From assembly GCA_907165065.1 (NCBI GenBank), contig OU015526.1:67727723-67791722 (forward strand): DNA of 64,000 nt. Reading direction: 5' to 3'. A program made the position numbers and the translations under genes. Of the stretch, positions 46,797-59,689 are shown in pieces. The first letter of the stretch is position 1, and every line of letters starts with the position of its first letter. Source of the stretch: Caprimulgus europaeus. Its lineage: Eukaryota; Chordata; Aves; Caprimulgiformes; Caprimulgidae. The notes under the pieces are model-generated. The model saw only the letters and a program-made list of their open reading frames with translations, made no database searches and was not told where the DNA came from.

Positions 46797-49700
46797 GCCT
46801 CTGGAAAGAATAAGGCAAATTGTACTCTTGTGATTCAAGGAGGTGACCCTCAGAGCCATCACAGTCAGTGGAGAGGACTTGGGATTCAAAGGGAGTTTAT
46901 CCAGCGTGGCACAAGCCAGGGTCCCTTCTGTCCCGTGATGCCCAAGCGGTGCTAGGAGACAAAGCAAGCTCTATGCTGCTCGCCTGGGGGTGCCCGGAGG
47001 AGTTGTCTGTGGTGGGTCTTGGGGAGCCACTCTGGAAAACCCACTCTGAGAAGGCAGTTCTGTAAGATGGAGAGATTGGCTCTGGGGGGGTATCCCACAG
47101 GGAATAAGAGGACTTCATGGCCCAAAAGAAATCAAATGGGTTGGTGGGTTTATCATAGATAAGCCATAGGAAAGCAGTGCTCCGTAAGCGAGGGTGCCAT
47201 TTTGCAACACACTCATTCCTCAGCCTTTGATCCCCATGCCAACAAGCTGCTGGCAAGCCTTGGCAGCAGCAGAAGTGGGCAAGTGTCACCACCCCCATGT
47301 GCATGGACCACCCTCTGCTGCAGGTTACCACATTGCTTCTTTGGACAGCCTCCTGGACATCTCCACCTCAGCAGCTTGGCTTTATGGTCCATCCTTTTAC
47401 CTCACAGCAAAGACAAGCTTCCATAGGGAGGCTGGCTGAAGCCCAGGCAGATGTCCCTCCTCCTGCTCCAGCTAGGAAGCATGGTAGCTCCTGGCAGAGG
47501 GACAGAGCAGCCATCTGGGAGTGGTAACACCTTGGATGTGTTGGCAGAGCCCCAGAGCTTGTCTCTCAGAGCCCATAGCTCAGATTAAGTTGTTCCTCTG
47601 TCCCTGCTTGGGGCAGCCACACTGACTTGGACCAGCAGCCTCCCTACCCCATGTCTGACAACCAAGATCAGGAACAGATGTCCACGATGGAGCAACACCA
47701 AGACCACTGGCACCCCACCGGTGGTGGCTGTAATGTCCCCAACCAGTGGGATTGTCTTTATTTATTGCATCTGAAATTAGTGAATTTTTATTGTGTTAAA
47801 TTAGTGAAAGGCACCAGTAGGGAGTTCCTCCAGCCCTCAGTCACTTCACTAAAGGGCTGCAACTAGCTCCTGGCAGGCACTTGAAGAGGTCCCCTGGTCA
47901 CTCAGGGTGGATTTGCAGCAAACCTCTAAGTGCAACTGGGTTGGTGTTGCTGGTGCGTCCGTCTGGCCCAGTAGCCAGTAGACTGGGCAGAGGGGAGCAG
48001 GACTGATGCCCTGGTTCATAGGCATGAAAAGTGAAGTGAAACCCAGCAAGGGCGCCTGCTGACGGTGGCTTTAGCAGCAGGACAGGGACAAGAGCGGGGC
48101 TGGAGACCAGCATGGCAGCCCCCACCACAGCCCAACCACCTGGGTGAAGTAGATGGCACATTTTAGCTACCCCTTAGCTGAAGAGGTGTTTTTAAAGCAA
48201 ATTGGTTGAAGTTATGTTTATGCAGACACTTACAGCATTCAAAAGTGGGTTATTTTGGCATGGCTTTGGCTAAGGATCAGTCTGTGGAGAAATGGACCTG
48301 GGCATGAACTGCCAGAGTCACTCTGCACAGGGAATTGGATTTAAACTAGAGCAGGACTTTGGGTGGGGGAAAAAAACCCCAAATTGAAGCATGATGTCTA
48401 TTATAGAGTGCTGGATCTCACACCCCATTCCAGCCCAACCATGGGAAACACAGGGTTTTAGGCAGACACCTTTAAATGGATACAACTGAACTGAAATGCA
48501 GGTCTGCTTTGGTACCATTCATCACCCCAGCACACATCCTCACCTACCCAGGCTGTTTCCTACCTGCCAGGTACAACACAACCTGGTGGTGCAGCTTCAG
48601 GGTGTGAATTACTTCATCCACCCCATCCCAGCATGTGTTCACCTGCTCAGCTGCAGCTCTCCTCCCAGCAGCACTGTCCAGGAGCAGGGGAGGTTGGTCA
48701 CACCCAGACAACTCTGGAGTTGCTTGGGGGAGGCAGGAGGTGAGTTTTGCTTTCAACCTGGCTTGGGTATGAGGGTCAGAAAATACCAGAGTGGCTGAGG
48801 AGGATCACAGAAAGGTGTGTTGCAGTGCTGTCTTGCTGAAGGTGGTGGTTTTAAAACAGTTGTCCTAAAGGACAATAGAGAAGGGAATCTTCTTATGGCA
48901 AATCAACCCTTGACTGACTGTCAGCTGTGAAGCTGCTCTGAAAAGGCTTGTTAGTGCTGAGGAAAACAAATGTCTCTATTTGCATACTCTCAGTGAAGTC
49001 CTCAATATAGGCAGCAGCCTCAGTTCTCCAGGTGTCCCTGCTGACTGGGTAGCAGTGACCAGCCTTGGCCATTCCTGCAGAGGCTGGGAGGGCAAGTCAG
49101 TACCTGTGGGGATAAAGCAAACCCACTAAGCCTGCAAAAGGTAAGTGCTGCTTCTTTTTTTTTTTTTTTTGCTGTTTTTGGGGGGTGGGGTGGGATTTTT
49201 TTTTCCCTTTTGCTTGCTATGTCTTAGGTGCATTCTTTGCCTTCTTTTTGATGGAAGAAAAGTGCTCAGAGCAACACCAGGGAGCTGTTCTTCAGGTTGT
49301 GATGAACGGACTTGCCCGTGCTTTGACTGGTAGGAAAATGTTTGGGGTTTGTTTTGTTTTTTTTCTTTCCCCCGCAGCTGGTTGTCCCTTGCTGGAGTGG
49401 TCTGCCCAGCTCATGATCTAAAATGCTCCTTGCATGCACCTGGTGTGTTGCTACCTGGGCCCCTTTGCTTTTCTTGGCTTTGTCATGCACCCCTTATTAA
49501 ATGACAACATTTTTTCCCCCAAAATAACTTGGTGTGGGGGGACTCTCTGGTGGCTGGCTCCTTGTGAGGGTGAGGAGAGCGTGTTACTCTGAGCTGGGGT
49601 CCTGCTCTGGGGTGTGATTTCTCCTGGGCCAGCTGCAGATTGGAGCTGTGCCTCCCCAGCCCCTCTGCGGAGGAGGGCTCAGGGGGTGAGCAGTCAGTAA

Positions 49701-49867
49701 GGAGATGGGGCAGGTTCACTCCTGCTTCTGCTAAACCTATTTCCCCCAAGCCCTCCTGCTCACCAAGAAGGAGGTATCCACTGCTGGAGGTGATCAGGTT
49801 GATGCAGTTCACAAGAGAAATGTCCACTTGGGAGCAGTAATATCTTAAATGCCCTTGGGAGCAATGC
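46797..49867. other. Intergenic sequence, nothing recognised
   Basis: About 3 kb with short T/G tracts near 49155-49205. No coding exon, repeat family or RNA gene identified. Confidence 0.55.
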
Positions 49868-50034
49868 TCCAAGGAAGCTGTGGCTGCCCCCTTCCTGGAA
49901 TTGTTTAAGGCCAGTCTGGATGTGGCTTTGAGCAGCCTGGTCTAGTGGAAGGTGTCCCTGCTCATGGCAGGGGGGTTGGAACTGGATGATCTTTAAGGTT
50001 CCTTCCAGCCCAAACCAGTCTGTGATTCTATGTA
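49868..50034 (+). mobile_element. CR1 LINE 3' end fragment
   Basis: A CR1 tail of about 165 bp: GAAGCTGTGGCTGCCCCCTT through CTGGTCTAGTGGAAGGTGTC to CTGTGATTCTATG. Non-coding. Confidence 0.88.
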
Positions 50035-50384
50035 GGGGGGCTCTGTGGGCAGAGGGGAGCTGCAACATTGCTTTTCACACGCAGCTTGGTGTTAAAATGC
50101 CCTGGGGTGTCAAACCCATCTCAATTTGGGGTCGGTAGGACCTCTGACAATCCTTATACACTATGGGCTTAACTTGGGGGAATTTAGGCAAATTGTTGAT
50201 GCAGTGTTGAGTGAAAGGACTGAGTGCATCCGCAGGTAAAGGGCAGAGAAACAGCAAATTGCCCGGGGGGTGGTGATAGTTATTGCTTGAGCATCACACA
50301 TGTATTTGGTTGGCAGACAGACTCCATCAGTGGTGAAGTAGCTTCACTCTGACCATGAGAGTTTCTCTCTATTGTGTTGAAGAC

Positions 50385-50412
50385 GATGATCTCATGCAGT
50401 GGTGAGATCATC
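50385..50412. repeat. Perfect 10 bp inverted repeat, 8-base loop
   Basis: Left arm GATGATCTCA (50385-50394) and right arm TGAGATCATC (50403-50412) are exact reverse complements. Intergenic. Confidence 0.85.
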
Positions 50413-52004
50413 TCCCTTGAGATGAAAACTCAGCAGCAAAGGAGCAAATCCATGCTACTGAATCTCACTCCTCAGGCATCTGAGATGTTAAATGGAGCAA
50501 TTCAGAAACATGTTTGACCATCTCTGAGATATGAAGTCTGACTCCACACAAGTGACATGTTAAATACAAACTGCATGTGGAGCCTAAATACAATTTTGAC
50601 TTTCTAGCAGTGTCAGCTTGCTTGGGTTTGCCCTGGATTTGTGATGCCAGAAACCTTCCTAAACACTGTCACTCTTGCTGGTGTTAGGAAAGATTATCAG
50701 TTTTGTTTATTCTCTGGTTAGGATGGAAACAGAGATTACTCCTGCCTCTTGGTTTCTGTAATGCTTGCTGATAGCTAGGGAGTGAAATGCTGTCATTTTG
50801 CTTTAAACACTTTACTGTAAACGTGGTCATCCTTGTTGCTCCTTTCTCACTAACTTTGTTGCCCCCTTTCAAAGGACTGTGGTCCTCTGACACCAAACTG
50901 GGGGTGCAGAAACTGCAGATATCCCAAGGACCTGATTGAGAGCTTGTATTAAAGTGTCTAAAGCTCAAGCAGCATCTGTGCTTCCCTTTTCACCCCTTCA
51001 GAAGGAGGTGACACTGCTGACACTCCTTTTTTTTTGTTTTGTTTTTTGAAAGAAAAAAAACTTTTGAAAGCAGGACATTAAAACATTTTCTGTTTTAGAA
51101 AGATCACAGGGGTCTCCACTGGCTGGACAGATGATTCACTGGTGTGTGTGTTAAGGAAGAGGTGTTTGTTTGAGGTTGTTTTGGGTTGGGCTTTTTTGGT
51201 TTGGGTTTTTTTGAAACTGTTGGAGCTGGGAATTGATGGTCTTGGACCACTGCTGTGAACTGTGAGAGCATGAGCTCAGCAGGGCTGTGCGGGAGGTGCT
51301 GCTTGGGACTTTCTTGCTGGAGGGACACTGGTGGCCAGAGGAAAAGACCAATATCTTGAGCTGGGGCAGCATCTTGATGGGAGAGGCCCATGGGACAAGA
51401 TGTTTTGAGTTTGGTGGAGGAGCAGGCAGCAGGAGCCAGTCCTACAGGCTGCTTGTCAGACCTGCTGGCTGCCTTTCTCTCCCACACGTGTCAGACACGG
51501 CAATAGATGGTGTTCCCTACATTTCCCTTCCCTTGCATGGATTTCAGCCTGGAGCCTCTTGGTCAGATCCAGTTTGCTGTTACAATCCTACAGACATTGA
51601 TGGCTTTATTCCTGCCTCCCATTCAGCGAGATTGCAATCAGACTTCCTGTTCATCAAGTTGTGCTGATATTTCCTGTATCGTTCACTCCTGCAGGAGTCT
51701 TGGTGTCCAGGAGCATTTCCCCTGCTCCCCTGCCTGTTCTTCTTTACAATTTTTTGTGTTGACCTGACTTTGAACTTGTCATAGGGCAACAAATTATCAC
51801 ATGGAAACAGCTGTAAAGGAGTTATGCCTTAAAGCAGTGCCTCCTAAAAATAGCTACAATGGAGCAAGGTAGTCAGAAAATTCAGATATATGCACTATCT
51901 GTTCCAATGTAGTCCAACTTGCAAAACAGTCTGCTTTGCATATGCAAGGGACTGTAGTGTATTTCTGGGTGTGTGTGCTCCTGGGAGAGTTGTGAAAAGG
52001 AAAT
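50413..52004. other. Intergenic sequence, nothing recognised
   Basis: Unique-looking sequence with an A/T-tract cluster near 51025-51060 and T/G tracts near 51160-51220. No gene supported. Confidence 0.55.
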
Positions 52005-52498
52005 TGGGGAGTTTTCCCCACTGCAAGAAAGACACTGAGGCGCTGGAGCATGTCCAGGGAAGGGCAATGAAGCTGGGGAAGGGTCTGGAGAACAAGTCTG
52101 ATGAGGAACAACTGAGGGAACTGAGGTTGTTTAGCCTGGAGAAAAGGAGGCTGAGGGGAGACCTTATCACTCTCTACAACTGCCTGAAAGGAGGGTGTAG
52201 CAAGGTGAATATCTGTCTCTTCTCCCAAGTAGCAAGTGATAGGATGAGAGGAAATAGCCCCAATTTGTGCCAGGGGAGGTTTAGATTGGATATTAGGAAA
52301 AATTTCTTCATCAAAAGGGTTGTTAAACATTGGAATAGGCTGCTCAGGGAAGTGGTGGAGTCATCATCCCTGGAGGTGCTTAAAAGATGTGTAGATGTGG
52401 TGCTTAGGGACACTGTTTAGTGGTGGCCCAGCAGTGTTAGGTTTACAGTTGGGCTCAATGATCTTAAAAGTCTTTTCCAACCAAAGCAATTCTATGAG
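52005..52498 (+). mobile_element. CR1 LINE fragment, third subtype
   Basis: A CR1 of about 490 bp. A single frame (within 51890-52420) covers the end of ORF2: [33 protein letters not shown], then [20 protein letters not shown]. It ends GCAATTCTATGA. It lacks everything upstream of this block. It groups with 768 and 58720. Confidence 0.9.
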
Positions 52499-53196
52499 CT
52501 TAGAAAACATAACTGAATGGCTGTAGCTTTACAGCACCCACACTAGCAAGTGCCACATCCCAGGAAGCTGCCTGGCCTCTACCCCGTGCCTCTGCAGTTT
52601 GGGGACACCCCTCTACCTTTGTGGCAGTGCTGATGGGTGCAGCAGATGCAGGTCCTCTGGAACAGGGCACGTAAAGGTGGGCTCCCTCGGTCTCACTGCT
52701 GATGCTGCTTCAGCGTCTATATGTACACATCCAGCCACTAAAGCTGGGAGGGAGAGCCACCTCCTCCACACAGGTCCTGGGCATAGTAGACAGCACAGCC
52801 TCCTTCTTTCTTTACACTCCAGGAACGTTTCTGTGTGTGCAACAGCTTCAGCAGGGAGCGTGCCCTGGCTGGTGGTCAGGGCTGAGCCCTCAACCACTGC
52901 CATGGGTTGCTCACCCACCCTCGGGGATGCCCAAAGCCTGGGGCTGCCATGTGGAAGGGTTCATCTTCCTCCCCATGTCCCAGGCTGAGGGAAAACATTG
53001 CCCATCGGTCAGGCCTCCTGCTGATGATGCCCATGTCTGGGAAACCAGATAAATGTAAGCAGCATCAAAACAGGTCCAACAGGGCCTGTCAGGCACCATG
53101 CAGGCCTCCTGACACCTTTCCCAGTCCATTTTCCTCTGCAGGGAGCAATCCCTCAAAAGTGTTTTAGGCAGTACATGAAGTGGGAGAGCAAGAGTC

Positions 53197-53722
53197 CTCT
53201 CTGCAGTGTCCTTCTGAGGTACTGTGTCGAGTTCTGGCTTCCCCAGTTCGAGAAAGACCAGGAACTTCTGGAGAGAGTCCAGCAGAGGGCCATGAAAATG
53301 ATAAGGGAGCATCTCTCTTATGAGGAAGGGCTGAGAGAGCTGTGTCTGCTTAGCCTGGAGAAGAGAAGGCTGAGAGGGGATTTTATCAATGCTTATAGTA
53401 TCTTAAGGGTTGGTGTCAAGAGGATGGGGCCAGACTCTTTACTCTTTTCAAGTGGTGCCCAGCAATAGGACAAGGGGCAATGGGCACAAGCTGGAGCACA
53501 GGAGGTTCCACTTAAACATGAGGAAAAACTTCTTTATTGTGAGGGTGCCAGAGCACTGGGACAGGCTGCCCAGAGAGGTTGTGGAGTCTCCATCTCTGGA
53601 GATGTTCAAAACCCCCCTGAACACAATCCTGTGTGACCTACTGTAGGTGTTCCTGCTCTGGCAGGGGGATTGGACTGGATGATCTCCAGAGGTCCCTTCC
53701 AGCCCCTACCATTCTGTGATCC
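53197..53722 (+). mobile_element. CR1 LINE fragment, second subtype
   Basis: A CR1 of about 525 bp with ORF2-end pieces in two frames, broken near 53460. Recognisable blocks are [37 protein letters not shown] and [20 protein letters not shown]. The tail ends CCATTCTGTGATCCTG. Confidence 0.9.
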
Positions 53723-56700
53723 TGGCCAGGAGCTAGCAGCAAATTGCTGGTAGAAGGCAGCATGGCTGCTTTGGTGTATTTTGCAGTGTATTTTGTTTTT
53801 TTTCTCCTACCCTTTTAGTGCAAGTTTTCAGCTGTTTGTATTCTGATCACACAGGAGGAGCTATTTTCTGCAGCGACACCTTTCTGTGTCAGCTGTGCTC
53901 ATGTAACTCTGGCCTGGATTTTGCTCATCACAAAAAAGGCAGAGGAGAAGGTAATTCTCTGTGTTTGGTGTGTGTATGAATGAGCTTGAAGTATGGTGGG
54001 TGTGGTTTAGTTTGGGATTATGTTTTTTTCCACAAGGAAGTTTGCTCTTTGGTCGTGGGGAGTCTATAATCTCTCTGCAGTTTGTACCTACAGAAATTGA
54101 GGCCCAAGAGCTACCTACCTCTCTCAGGGGTGGTGACCATCCACCTTCACTTCTCATCTGCTTGCCTGCATGCTCAAAGCATCCCAAGCCCAGGTTCCTG
54201 GGCAATGTGATGGTGGGGAAGTTTGCTCCATGGGGATGCAATACAAACCTGCGTTGGCAAGGCACATCAGCAAGGGAAGTGGCTCACTGTATATCGAGGT
54301 CTGTGCCTCTGGCAGCCCACCTTGGGGAGCTGCCATGGGCAGGGCAGCCAGAGCTGCCCATCTAGGTGGCTGCTTGGGCAGGGCAGAAATCATACCAGGG
54401 TTCATGGTAGCTGGTCTTCAGTCCTGTATCTGCAGTGCTTTGGACATTTCTAGTCAGTCCTTGAAAACTGGTACCTGCCACAAGAATCACTCAGTCATAA
54501 ATTTTGTAGGATACAAAGCACTTTATACCCCCATTAAAGCTGGATATCAAAATGTGTGTTAGTTGGTTTGTACAGGAAGCTTAAGGGATGTGTAAAATAC
54601 CACTGCAACAAACAATCATGTAGTTATTTACTCCTGCCTGAGATAAAGGCATGAAAGACATGAAAGCTGAAAGCAATGAAAGAAAATACCATAATGCAGC
54701 GTCCTATTGATCTGTGCAATTTGCTGCTGAAGATGATGGTGTCACAAGTAATGTCTGTGCTAACTAGAATTAAAATAATTATAGGATGGAAACAAACCAA
54801 AATACAAACTTCTTGGGCTTAAAGCTTTCCACTGCTTACTTGTTGGCTGCTGGGGTCTAGAAGAAAAATTTTCTGCCCTCCATGCATATTGCTGCAGTGC
54901 CCAATTATATGTGCTATGAATGTTTTATGTCTTGCTCTAAAGTCATTCATAACATCTCCTGGGGAAGGCTGAGTGCCAGGGCTTTGGTGGATAGAAATCA
55001 ATGTAGTGCTGCTGACTTCAGAGGCAGGCTGTCCCTACCATGGGCTCAGCCAGCTCCCTCCCACCCTAGCACTCAATAAAATCAGATGATGCCTAAGAAA
55101 CAGGGTAAGAAATAAAGGAGAACCTGCTTCTGCTAGGGGGAAAAATGACAGAATAGCATCTCAAAGCAAGGAGGGAAGCAGGCACTAGAGACACTGGTGT
55201 GATAACTAGCCCAGCAAACCCAGATAACAGCCGCAACCATGAGAGGGATGGGTGATAGGAAGGCCACAGCTCAACCTTTCCCTGAACACAATTTCTATAC
55301 ATGTTATAACAGCTGAGCATTGCAGATGCTGCCACAATAGCTTTTATTTCTTCCCTCAGGCTCTCCAGGAGCTGGGGGATGGACTCCCAGCCTCGCCTGC
55401 CACCACAGAGCTTCCTGGCTGTCCACGTCCAGTCTAGACCGGGTATGGAGATACCTCGCTGCCTGCTTGCACTCAGGTCAGGCACATACTTGAGGGCATA
55501 TGTGCCAAGCAATAGGTAACTGCTTAGGTGGTTCCTCTCCAGTGGGCAGCCGGAGTTTCCATTGCACTTCAGACCAAATATACTTTCTGCTATCAGAAAG
55601 AATAAAATAATTAAAAATGAAACCCAGAGACTGCAGGAACCAGGGGTTTGATTCTTGGAAAGTTTTGACTAGTTGTGGTTTGCATTAAAGCTGATTGATG
55701 GGTCCTCAGGTTGTATCTTACTTTGTATGAGAAACCCAGCTCGCAGGAACAGCTTTTTCTCCAGTGATGTGCTGCTTCAACAGGCAGGTCTTGGAGATCA
55801 CACAGGCATTTAAACACATCCAAAATCTAGCTTCCAAGGATATCCCATCTCTGAACTGATGGATAACAAGAACAAAGCAGTTCACAAAAGACTGATGCCT
55901 TCCCCCCAACCCTGCCAACCCCAATAGCTCCTTTATCCTTGGACTCTACAAAACAGTCACTAATTTGGTCTGTTGGTCTCCTCTTCAGGACAACAACTTG
56001 TAGGGAGACCAAGTGAGAGATGAGACTTGAGCAACAGACTTTCATACAGGCAGGGAAGCAAGGGCTTCTCTTACCCATAGGACTGGCTTGGAGATGAAAA
56101 AAAAAAAATCAAAATTTCTCTACTGGGTTTTCAGCTGCACATCTAGGACTGGACACTCACAAGGCTCTGGCTTTGTTTCCACCAGCCCAATAATGCCTGA
56201 TGGAAATCTTCCTGTGAAAGCCAGGCAAGAGGATTTCCCTTCCAGTTCCTAATATTCCACTATATTGCCATAACACCTTGTTTCCCATGTTTACTTGCTT
56301 TTCTGGAGAGCCCCAAGGGCAGGTGAACAAAAGCCTTTGCCCGCTTTGACTTCCTTTCCCTCTCATGTGATGCTTCAGCACAGCTTTGAATGAGGCTCCA
56401 GTATCAGCCCACAGGGATTTTGCAGGTTCCGTAGCGCAGTGTCTGAGTCATACTCTAAAAATAGCCAGGAAAATGTCAGCCCAGCCAAAGTCATTGGCTG
56501 ATTAACAATGAGATTTCATGATTCCAGCTACCTCCAGATATGCTCCTGATCTTAAGTACATATCTAAGCTTTTTAAAAGGAAATATATATATATATATAT
56601 ATATACACATAGCTAAGAAAATATGGGTAGAGACTTTATATTTAAAGAAAAAAAGTGTTAGAGGTAATGCAGAAACAGCCTTCCCTATCTTCATCAGGAG

Positions 56701-58719
56701 GTATGTGATCAACACAGTGATTAAGCAGTAAGGGGCTGGAGGGACTGTCTGGCTGGAAGTGTGGCATGTCCCATCTAGAAAGAAGAAAGAGAAAGAAATA
56801 AAACTGGACCAGAATGAAGATGAAGCAAATCTTTGGTCCCTGGAGGCAATGTGGTGCTGTGGCCATGGTCTCCCATGGGAGCAGGAGATGGTCTGTGCAT
56901 AAGCAGAGGCCAAGCTGTGGGCCGTGGTGGAGGAGCAGCCATGGTGCCTGTCCGCAGCACTGGAAGCTGGCTGGGCAGAGGTGGGTGGGGAGCCTCCTTG
57001 TCAGGAGAAGTTGGGCTTACCCAAGGGGGCAGCTCTGCTTTAAGAAGCCTGATCCAGTTAAAGTCTCCCTCTGGCACTGGTGTGCAGTGTCATCGTGGTG
57101 CCTTCGGGCCACCTTCTAGTCTCCGAGCTGTGGTTGGATGTGTGGATGTGGAGGGAGTTTGGTCAGAGGTGCTGACAGAGGCAGGAGAGAACACCCCAGA
57201 GCCAGAGATGTCTGTCTGCTGCAGGGCTCAGGGCACACCTGAAAGAGTATCTGGCAACAGCTCCTTCAAGAGCTTCAGAAAATAAATAAGGTGAAACTAA
57301 TCTCTCTAAAAGCTAATGTGGTGCCAGTGCAGGGGCTGCAATGCTGCGGCAACGGCACCTTGTGACAGCCATGTGTCCCCTGGGCCAGGCACACCAAACG
57401 GCTCATGGTCCAAAGGTGGTACATACTGAGACCCTGGGAAAGCAGCTGAAATGCCTCATCTGGAGAAGACAATAAATCAGGAGCAAGCAGATGGGGCACT
57501 GGTGCCTGACAGCTATTGCCAGGCAGTGAACACTCTGCTGGCTGAGTTACTTGTTCCTGTATTGATTCTGGAAAAGTCTTTGCTCCTGGTTGCTGATTTC
57601 TTATGCAGGAGCTCAACCAAGGCTGACCAAGGCTCACGTGGTCAAGGGAAGAAGAGGAGGGATCCTCAGACACACTTCAAGTCGTTGGAAATGGCAAGGA
57701 TGGGAGTGGTGACACTGACACCCTGTCCAGTCACTGGTCTGCTTTGTGTGCTGGGGAGGGAGTGTTATTTTACTGCAGCTTTGGCAGTCCCACCACATCC
57801 CCTCTGTGAGCTCAGCACCAGTATAGTGGCCAGAGTAGTTATACTGGGAGTGAGGACCACAGCAGCCAAAGTATGAATGGGTGCACTCTGCCCCTGCACA
57901 CAGTCCTTGAGTCATCCTGTCAAGCAAATGAGCTTCTCAACAGCTTATTTCCAGGCACTGAGTATGTTATGTTACAAGAAAAGTTGTCTACCTAGGGTGA
58001 ATAGCTAGACAAAATTGCCATTAATGGCAAGGAAGGGAGGGCAGAAGCTTTTAACCTGGTATTTCTGAGGAGCTTTCCTTCAAAAGTGGAAGGAGATGGA
58101 TGCCCCCTCCAGACCTCATCACGCTTGATGCAGTGCAGCAGGATGCTCTCTGCAGGAACACGCTGCAAATAGCTATTCCACTTCAGAAGTCATCACCTTC
58201 CCCCTGCACATCACAGCTCTGCTGGGCCCATGAGGGTGAAAGCACACAAAAGAAGCAGTGCTGCAGTGGGGTGACCCTCAGAGAAGCCCTGGTGCCTCCA
58301 TGGTGTGGATGTGCCTCTGTGTCCTGCCAAGCAGATGCTGCTGAGATAGCTGCTGACACCCCTGGCATCACCCTTTAAAGATAGACTTATGGCATTGCTT
58401 GTCCAAGCCAGTGGGTGGGAGGGCTGGGGATGCACCCGTATGGGAGATGGTCATGTTTGCCAGCCCATGCTGCTGCAGGAGTGTCCTGGAAAGGCCACAA
58501 GAGCCCAGCTGCAAGTGCCAGTCCATCTCTTGAGTGGATGGCTATTCAGGGACATTCTCTGCGCCCCACCACTTGTTCCTCCTGAGCTCGCTGCCTCACA
58601 CCTTTTAAAATTAAGGTCACTGACACAGGGATGAGCTACCTTCTTGTCAGCTTTCTGAGCCTTGTGGACAAACCAGCGATGCCTCCAAGGCTGATGCTCA
58701 GCTATTGGGGGTATGAAAC
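53723..58719. other. Intergenic sequence with one unexplained minus-strand open frame
   Basis: About 5 kb without recognised genes. A minus-strand open frame at 55093-55512 is discussed as a finding. The (TA)n tract lies at 56583. Confidence 0.5.
56583..56606. repeat. (TA)n microsatellite
   Basis: An uninterrupted run of alternating A and T of about 24 bases, followed by CACATAG. Confidence 0.9.
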
Positions 58720-59079
58720 CGAGGAGGCTGAGGAGAGACCTTATCACTTTCTACAACTACCTGAAAGGAGGGTGTAGAGAGGTGGGGACCGGTCTCTTCT
58801 CCCAAGTAACAAGTGATAGGACAAGAGGAAATGGCCTCAAGTTGTGCCAGAGGAGGTTTAGATTGGATCTGAGGAAGAATTTCTTTCCTGAAAGGGTTCT
58901 CAGGCATTGGAACAGGTTGCCCAGGGCAGTGGTGGAGTCCATGGAGGGATCCCTGGAGGGATTGAAGAGTTGTGTAGACATAGTGTTTAGGAATATGGTT
59001 TAGTCATGGTTTAGGGTACTTTTCACTGTTAGGTTTATGCTTGGACTTGATGATCTTATAGGTCTGTGATTCTGTGAAA
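58720..59079 (+). mobile_element. CR1 LINE fragment, third subtype
   Basis: A CR1 of about 360 bp starting at GAGGAGGCTGAGGAGAGACC. It encodes [19 protein letters not shown] and a following [20 protein letters not shown] block. A small in-frame insertion gives SMEGSLEGL near 58940. It ends TCTGTGATTCTGTGA. Confidence 0.9.
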
Positions 59080-59424
59080 CTGTGGGGATGTGCAACTTGC
59101 TCTCCCAGTTCCCTCCTTTGCCAGGTTAAAGTTTCCATTTCTCACAGACGAAGCCTGACTCCTCTCCAAAAGCACCTTCCTCCTGCTGCACCACCAGAGT
59201 CTGTGTGCCCCAGTGAGGGAAGGTGGCAGAGCTTGGATGACCCTGTTCTGAGATTTTAAGTCTGTACCCCTTGTTCACAGGGCCATAGAAAGGTAGATTT
59301 TCTTAATAACCGGTGTGACCTCCTTTTCCAGCTCCTATCCAGGCCTAGCTGCTATTGGAGATTAAGGAGGGGGGAGAGAGCAGCTATATGCCTCACAAAG
59401 AGGATGTAGAGATGGGGGTGGGCG

Positions 59425-59689
59425 GATTCCAAGGAGAAATGGCTTTAAACTGGCAGAGGGCAGGTTCAGATTAGATATTAGGAAGAAATTCTTCACTGTG
59501 AGGGTGGTGAGACACTGGAACAGGTTGCCCAGAGAAGCTGTGGATGCCCCCTCCCTGGAAGTGTTCAAGGCCAGGCTGGATGAGGCTTTGAGCAACCTGG
59601 TCTAGTGGAAGGTGTCCCTGCTCACGGCAGGGGGGTTGGAACTGGATGATCTTTAAGGTCCCTTCCAACCCAAACCATTCTATGATTGC
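59425..59689 (+). mobile_element. CR1 LINE 3' end fragment
   Basis: A 265 bp CR1 tail 345 bp after the previous CR1 but of the other subtype, so it is an independent insertion. It has the block GGCTTTAAACTGGCAGAGGG and ends CCATTCTATGATTG. Very close in sequence to 8338 and 33022. Confidence 0.9.
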
